Assembly (NCBI GenBank): GCA_011033025.1
Contig: WFMF01000282.1
Span: 1 to 64,000 of the forward strand
Origin: Beroe forskalii
Lineage: Eukaryota > Ctenophora > Nuda > Beroida > Beroidae
Length of the DNA stretch: 64,000 nucleotides
Direction of reading: 5' to 3'
The position numbers and the translations under genes were made by a program. Each line of letters starts with the position of its first letter. The stretch's first letter is position 1. The notes under the pieces were generated by a model. The model did no database searches and was not told the origin of the DNA. It was given only the letters and a program-made list of their open reading frames with translations. Of the stretch, positions 22,901 to 31,900 are shown piece by piece.

Positions 22901-25900
22901 GACAAATAATCTGGCTCTGTGTTGAGAAAAACACTTTGTATTATAAACACTTGACACAATGGCTAAATAAGAAGTACAACAATCAATGATTGATAGTAGA
23001 GTAGATTAAGAGAGTATGACTATGATGCCTCTACAAATTGTGCAGAGGTAACAGCATCATGTTTATTGAGGGACACGCCTATGTGTAGAGTGCATAGTGC
23101 ATACAGCTATATCGTTCAGCCGGAAGGTGCAGAATTAGTATACACAGCCAACATATGTTAGCAACACGGGTCCGGGGTCACATACAATCATTAGAGCTGT
23201 AACATGGTGTTTCAAACTGGAAATGGAAGATTATTCATGTGCTAATTGCAATGTTAATTTAACGGAATAATTGACCGGTTTTATATGTAAAAGACATATT
23301 CCATAGAGTGTAGCCCGTTAGTGACAGTTATTTAAGTATATGTTAAACGGATGTAATATATCGGGTTTTTGGAACGGAACGTTGCTAGTGTCTAGTAAAT
23401 CAAATTCATTCATCACCAAGCACTAGAATTTGTCTCTGACTATCAAATCATATTTGATAGGCTAAACCTAAATTGGCAATATTCAATGTTAAAGTAGGGG
23501 AATCGATATACAGATTATGCTCCCAAGTTATATTCTAATGTACCAGAGCGAAACAGGACATGATAATAGACAGTCTGTAGAATTTGATGGGTTAATTTAC
23601 TCAAGTTTATTTGGTTATATATGGACACAGCTCAAGATATGGTGAGCGGACAGAAGCTCTCCCCCATAAGCATCTACGTGTAGATTAGGCCGGATTAGGA
23701 TTCGATTTGGCCCGTGTCCACTTGTCCAGGGGGCATGAGGGCTGCGACCGCCCTCGGAAAAATAGGAATCTCCCAAAATTTTGCTTTTGTCATGGAATCC
23801 CAAAATCTATCACTTATCATTTACCAAGTTGAAATGACGTGACTATCATGATGCACGATTACGAAATGATGACGTAATATCCACTCACACTCCTCCCCCA
23901 TATTGCAAGTTTAATAAAGTAATAAGTTCTCGCTTCTACTCTACTACCATATTCTATACATTGTACAGTAGATGTATATCAGGAAACATTGTAATGAATG
24001 TATGTTTAATGGGAACCTATTTGCGCTTGGAAAGTGATGATCGGAAATAGAAATCGTAGTAACTTCACTTGACGGTTATAGGGTTATAGGGTTATCGTCA
24101 TTTTTAAATGCTGGTCATAAATTTCAAATTTAATAGTTGAGACTCATTAGATTGAACGGTAAGCGAAGGAACTAATGAGTTGAAAGTCTTTTACAGAGGT
24201 TAAACAGACATCGGTTAATTCCATATATGGCATTTCAGTAGGTACTAGGACACTAGGTACCTATAATCCTTTCTCGTACCACGAGATTTACCTGTTTGTA
24301 TTTATAGTGTAGGTACATTCCTTATCTGCGAAAAAAGGGTTTATATACATAGTTTGGACTATTTACTTTAGGAACATTTTCTACTTTTTGTATACTGCTG
24401 TGTACTTTAGGTACATTTTCTACTTTTTGTCCACGGTTGTGAGCACTTTAGGTAGCGTATAATGCTTGTGGACAATTCATTGTATAAGTTCTAGCAATCT
24501 GAGTGAGAGTTTTGTTAATAATAACCATATAAGTGCTACGGGAAGACATCTTCAAGTTTTCACGATTTTAAATGCTATCATTTACAGTGTCATTCGCAGT
24601 AGTTGACAATCTTCGACATTTGGGGCTAAAATAATAACCCAGCTTCCTGCAAACTTTAAAATCGAATTGCATTGTCCAGCCCATACCTACCTACCTTTAT
24701 TGAAGAATTTAATTAAGTTATGTACTAATTAATTTAGTAAGCGATTGTGTCACCTTAATTAGTGCCTTAGTTTGTCTTTCCATGATCAAATAAACCCCAC
24801 TAAGGTACCACCATCGAAAACATTGTCTTTCAAATATACCTATTTCTAAATATGGACCTTGGGCATTTTTCGACGTCAATGTCTGCTTTATTCAAGTGGG
24901 CGGGCAATAAATGCTGACAATTTGATATTCTAACTTTATAACTTGAACCTTAAACTGTTGTGTGAAATTAACATTTTACTGCAATTGATATGCATGCCTA
25001 AACCGGCTCGAAAATTAGGCCTGGCGAGTTACCACGTGTAAAAGCCACCAAAACAAATTTAAACCCATCTCATTGCAAGGACAATCCAATACCGAATCTC
25101 ATTTCATGGTTTAGATCAATATCCCTGTTACATAATGGCGTTCAAGTTAATCAAATACTGTATAAGCAAGTCATGTTATTAAAATTTCATTTGACCAAAA
25201 TTGGCAGGCCCTAAACTTAATCGTGCTTACTTTTACGTGTCCTTAGGTCAAGGATTTCTAAGTTGTTTTTGCCCTTAAAGACTGTTTCAATAAGGGTTTT
25301 ACAACGCTACTAAAAGCAGTCATTTTCCGAATGTATTGATGGACAAATTCGGAATGTATATAGTAATTATTAATTAGATTTCGCATCAATCTGGCCGATA
25401 ATTGGTGTTTTGCGTCGCGCGCGGTTACAAATCTGTACAAAAAGGACCTAAATCGTCCGCATCTATTTCAGTGCATAATCGTTGTACTTTAATTTGCGCG
25501 CTATGCGCGTTCTTTCATTGTTTTAACACGATATTGAGGCAAACAATTATCATGAGAGCAATGGAATTTCTTGAAAATTCGTTTTAACAGCAGATTAAAT
25601 GTGCTTATTCAGATAAATATTCGTTGCCAAGTGTAAGTTACAGTAAACATGGCTTAATTCCTACGGAAACGGGGGAGTCTATATGGTGTCAGTCTGTATG
25701 ATGTCAGACTGGTGTCAGCATGTTGTCAAACTGGTGTCTGCATAGTGTCAGCATATCGTGAGACTGGTGTCAGCATGTCGTCAGACTGGTGTCAGCATTT
25801 CGTCAGACTGGTGTCAGCATGTCGTCAGACTGGTGTCAGCGTGTGGTCAGACTGATATCTGTTTGGCGTCAAACTGGTGTCAGCGTGTGGTCGGACTGGT

Positions 25901-28900
25901 GTCTGTATGGTGTCAGACCGGTGTCAGCATATCGGCAGACTGGTGTCAGCATGTCGCCAGACTGGTGTCAGCATGTCGACAGACTGGTGTCAGCATGTCG
26001 CCAGACTGGTGTCAGCATGTCGCCAGACTGGTGTCAGCATGTCGCCAGACTGGTGTCAGCATGTCGCCAGACTGGTGTCAGCATGTCGCCAGACTGGTGT
26101 CAGCATGTCGCCAGACTGATGTCAGCATGTCGTCCGACTGGTGTCAGCATGTCGTCCGACTGGTGTCAGCATGTCGCCAGACTGGTGTCAGCATGTCGCC
26201 GGACTGGTGTCAGAATGTCGTCCGACTGGTGTCAGCATGTCGCCAGACTGGTGTCAGCATGTCGTCCGACTGGTGTCAGCATTTCGTCGAACTGGTGTAA
26301 GCATGTCGTCCGACTGGTGTCAGCATGTCGCCAGACTGGTGTCAGCATGTCGTCAGACTGGTGTCAGCATGTCGTCAGACTGGTGTCTGTATAGTGTCAT
26401 ACTGGTGTCAGCGTGTGGTCAGACTGGTGTCTACATGTTGTCAGACTGGTGTCAGCATGTAGTCAGACTGGTGTCTGTATGGGGTCAGACTGGTGTCTGT
26501 ATTGTGTCAGGCTGGTGGTTGTATCGTGTCAGACTGGCGTTTGTATGGTTTCAGACTGGTGTCTGTATGGGGTCAGACTGGTTCGTGTATGGTGTCAGAC
26601 TGGCATTGCAGATCATCAGAATGGTGTCAAATGACTATTTGACTATTTTCAGCAGAAAACGCCAATACGATTTTAATTAATACCCTTCTTTTTCTAAGTT
26701 AATTCCATTTCAGTTAACCTTGCCGATGCATCCGTCCTTTCCGGGTAGTGAACTTACGAAGGATCCGTTCCGATGGGACCAGAGGATCTTCTCTATCGTG
26801 TTGCGGTTTAAGGGGAACGTTGATAACGACTTTGTTGACCACGCTACTTCAGATTCCCAGATAAATGCTATGTGTGAGGTGACGGGAGGTAAGGCACCAT
26901 CTCCTGACAAAAGTTTAAAACTCCGTAACAACTAATATAAGCATTTCAAATGTATCAATGTGACCCTCGCGCACTCCCCCTTTTGAATGAATTATCTCTC
27001 ACTCACCATCCCTTTGGGTCACCCCTTTAACTTTTATTTACCTCTTCAGGCCGAAGTTACACCATTTCATCCTTCAAAAGTCTCCTCCAAGTCCTGGAAT
27101 CTATCAATCAGAAGGTACTTAGCGGTGTGGTCATCCAACTCGAACACCTGCCTTCTGAAGCTGAACGGAATCTGGCTGCTGACGCCTGGAGGGCTACCCG
27201 CCGCATGATCATTGTCAACAAAACTAACAGCGCTCAACTCGCCCATTGGCCGATACCCGAAACTTTTTGGCCGGTGAGAGAGATCCGGCCGATACGGACA
27301 GCAATTCCGGTCATTTATTTTAGTTCGGAGAGTAAGAAAGTGAATGTTTTGGATAACTTACCATTCGATAAGTATGAGTTGGAACCCTCGCCCCTGACTC
27401 AGCATATTTTGGAGCTACGACAACCGACATTTTGTTGGCAAACCTTCGTCAAGAACTCCGGCAGAGATAAAGGTAAGGTTTTATTCATTGTGTTTTCAAT
27501 GAATGAATTTTATAGTTATTTTGTTGTGTAATCTATAAAACTCCCTTCCATGCATTGCTGTGAAATACTTCTTCGTATCCATTTCATTCTCGTTTAGTAC
27601 TTTCAAAATGCACCCCAGACTAACTCGATAACTCCCAGGAATCAAATGTCCGTTCGGGTACCTGAAAGCGAGCGTTAAAGGAACCTGCGTTAATCTCTTC
27701 GTCATGCCGTACAACTACCCCGTGCTGTTTCCCCTGTTAGAAGAGTTGGTGAAGGAGTTAAGGATGCAGCCAACTAACCAGTGGATAACGGATTTCAAGA
27801 ATTATCTGGCATCGTGCCCACTTTATTACTTTGGGGTGAGTATATCTGGCATCGTGCCCATTTTGTTACTTTGGGGTTCCGGGTAGTTTCCGGGTAGGTT
27901 TCTATTACTTTGGGATGAGTAAATATATCGCAATATATACAATATACACAACCCACATGTACATTAAGTATACACCACTCAAACACTATACATCCGCATG
28001 TACATTTCATATTCTATTTCCACGGGTTATTTATAAGGATTACGTGGCTATCATTATTCGCAATAACTTAAGTTTCACATAATTCATGTTTAAGATCATG
28101 CCATTTCCATCACTCGTTATCTCCATACGCCCTGAGGTCTTGGCCCCTGCATACTCCCATTCCTTGCACATCTACTCATTTAATCATTTCATGGGCATGT
28201 GTTCATTCGATATGAAGTGTATATATAGCGCTGTCACTTGTAAAGTTAAATTGCTTCACATCTTCTATTCTGACGTGGTGTCAGCTGTCTTTGCGAATAC
28301 AGATCATGTACTCTCGCTCTTATCACAGTTATATCACCATAAGTGACGTCATTATCATAGTTTAAAGTGGTGAGTTGATGACCCCGTAGTAGCATTGTGC
28401 AGGAAACAGAATGCACGCATTGGAGTTTTATTTTAGAGCTTTATATGTCTATGTATAGAATCTATACTAGAATCAATACTAAAGATATACCTGTATACAT
28501 TACATCATCGTGCATTACATCATCGGAGTACACTTTTGTGAGTTTCATGTACGTTATATACATCCCATTATGGCTAAACTAGCAAGTACCGAAATATGAA
28601 GTACAAATATAAAGTATCTATTTATATTTTACTGCTAAAATATATAATTGGTAGTCATTGTGATGAAATGGTGAGACACTATACTTAGTGAGACTCTACC
28701 CAGTGACTCACTATCTAGTGATTCACTGCTCAGTGACTCACTAGCTAGTCACTCACTAGTTTGTGACTTACCAGCTAGTGAGTAACATTGTACACGGGCC
28801 ACTGTCTCCCCTGTTTAGTAGTAGATTGTAGGAATGTGTGCTTCCTGATTGGGTGCCATGAGACCCTGAACACAAGACCGAACTGAAAAGGACATATTTG

Positions 28901-31900
28901 TCAGTTTTATCTGCCTGTTGGCTGTAAAAATAATGCCTGCGCCTCTTTTCAATGAGAGGAAATGCTCATTTCTTTTGTATTCTTTTTACTCTCCAGAACT
29001 AGAAATGGAACAACTTTACTGTATTCCTCGCGACATACATCATTTCTGTTTCACTAATAAGTTCTGGAACCAAGTACGAGACAGTGCTCGACAAGTTTCC
29101 GAGGAAACGCGGAGCAAAGTTCAAATACCAAGTAAAACGATCGGGTTCCAACTCAAAGTTTCTTACGTACACCCCTGGAGATTGTACGTTAGTACTAAGT
29201 ACATGAAACTTCGGGTTGGAACCCGATCGTTTTATTTGGTACTTTAAGCATGTGTGTAGAATGCAGATCAATGCCTTATTTGATTGATCGATCTGCACAC
29301 ATTACTGTGAATTTTCATTACCCTTTTGAATCACACTTGATTAAACCTTTTTTGGCCATGGCCCATTGGTTATGAAACAAGACGATAAGAATTGATTTAT
29401 TTCAACGCCTCAAAATGGCGCAAGAGATGCACTTTCTTCAGATGTTTCCATTAGAAGAAACGATTAGAAGAAGGAATGATTAGATTCCTTTAAAAATCAC
29501 TCCCAAATACAACCCTTCTGCACTGTGGGCAATGACACACCTTACGACATCACTATTATTTAAAATAGTTCCGTCAAACTTATACATAACTCCGCCTCAA
29601 CCATTACGTCAACTCCGATGATATGAAGCTGATTATACCATATATGGTATGATTTAGATTGTTATACGTTACAGAATACATTCCGTGCCTTCCTGCCTCC
29701 ACTGGGTGTGCCGATTTTAGCCGCACCGCGAGATGTACTTTTTGCGCGCCGTCTTGCGCCGCTAAAATCACCTCACACGGCGGATTATTGGTGTGCAAAT
29801 AGATGATTCAGATATAGGGGACCACGATCGATTGAGGGGATTCCAACGTCATAAACTCATCAGTCTAACTAAGTTTTATTGCGAAACTCACAAATAAGGG
29901 CACCAGAGTATGGTCTCTCATCATAAGCAGAAGTGGAATAGCGGTGACGCAATTTTAGGGCACCTTTGTGTGCCGTTTCTAACACCAATGCACTCTGCCA
30001 TAGCGCGATTTTATGCAATCTTTAAGCTTATATGTGTAGATTGCTTGGACGCTCGATTGATCCTGCACACGAGAAATAGGCGAGTTGAATGACGTCATTA
30101 TCATAACATTATGTAGTGAGTTGTTGACGTTAAACCGCCTATTTCTCGCGCGCGGCGTATAATAACGCCCTCAATTTGCAGCCGCTGCGGGTCGCTCTCC
30201 GGAGGATTGGAGTTCCCGGGTCCCTCCTGACTCTCATCCCGGAGGGAGGGGACGCCGTGTACTTCGCTAACTTCACCAAGGCGCTCAAAGCTCAGGCTAA
30301 AACTGAGGCTACACGGTATGACAATTTTCATGATTAGCATGGGTATTGATAATCATAATTTAAGGTTTTTGGTGATTCAATAAATGCTATCAATTGACAT
30401 GAAAATTTGTTTCTACACCCTAATTCAAAGCTTCATCATCCCTACCCAGTGCTCAGGTACAAAGATCAGATAATTCTTAACGCAGAGTTAGGAAACACAT
30501 TCACTCTAACACCGTCCCCCAGCCCCATTACCACTCTAACCCCCATTAGGCCATTACCAATCTAACCCCGTAATTACCACTCTAAACCTCAGATATAACC
30601 CCTTAACTCGTATCAGAACCGCTCTTACCCCCTCTACTCCTCTTTCTTCTCTACCCAGGTACATGGATCAGATAAAGGTTCGTGAGGAGACTGTTAGTAC
30701 CACAGAGTTAGACGTGCCTAGGAAACATGTCTCGAAACAGGACATTGTCAGGAACCTCAACCGAGGGAAAAAGGTACAAATTTCGGCTTAATTTTGTATT
30801 TCATAATTTCCCACTTGGGCATTTGATGCTTTGACATTTGAATAAATTATTCGGTTGCATTCATGATCCAGGCCAGTGGGCACTTTGCTGATTGGACACT
30901 TGTTGACTTGTTGCTTTTTCTAAAAATTAATCCTCTAATTGATTATCTCAGAAGGAGGTGAGGAGAAGGAGGAAGGGCTGAACAAGAACCCCTTCCACAC
31001 TCCCCAACACAGCGTCCTGAGTCAGTTGAAACTGTTGAGAAAGGAAATCGGCCTGGAGAGATCGTGTAACACAACCACTGAGTCCCTTGCAGGTTTAAAA
31101 CTTTTTAGAATAAAAACGTGCCCCGAACTTGAAAGGTTTAAAACTTAACAGGTTTGAAACTTGACAGGAGCATCATCTTTTATGTAACTGTTTATAACCA
31201 TTCATAGTAGTTCGACCTCTTTTCTGTTTCCTGAAGGTCTCGCCCACTTTCATCTCAGAAAAACGGGCAAGATTCAGCCTGAGATTCTATTTTAACCAAC
31301 CCTCTCCCCCTCAGAAAAACGGGCACGATTCAGCATGCCCTCTTCCAAAATGGGTCAGTACCAGGATGCGTTCGCTAAGGCCCTCAGAACCGTGGACGTC
31401 CATCAGAGAGCAAACCACATGTTTGGGAATCCTTTCAAGCTCGGCAACTCCAAGGTTTACTTTTTTAAAGTTTGCTTTTTAAAGTTCAGATGTCAGATCT
31501 GATCTGATATCTGATGGGTTTTCCTTTTTGTGAATTTCTATACCTTATACTAATTTAGTGCACATAGAATGAAGTGTACATAGCTATGCTCAATAAGAAA
31601 ATTGCACTTATTAATTGCGCACCTCTCCAAGTGCACATCTTCAAGGGACCTCTTCAAGTGCACCCCAATAACATGCTGCACATATTTATGCAGTAATTTG
31701 ATAGCTGGAGAGTGGAGGACTGTTCATAGCAAATTTTAGGTGGGGTGGATTTGTGCACAACCTACCCGCGTGTGCCTTTGAGAATCACTAGATTATATTG
31801 GATAAGATTAATGGTGGAGCAAATTTGATGTAGTAGGCGCTATAAATAGAAAGCAAAAAACGTACAATTCGCTCTCTTGGAGCTACGCAGCTTGCGGGTT

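Noticed and set aside
25758-26680. Three overlapping 180-201 codon frames
   Set aside because: 22 bp array without stops; same peptide pattern in each frame.
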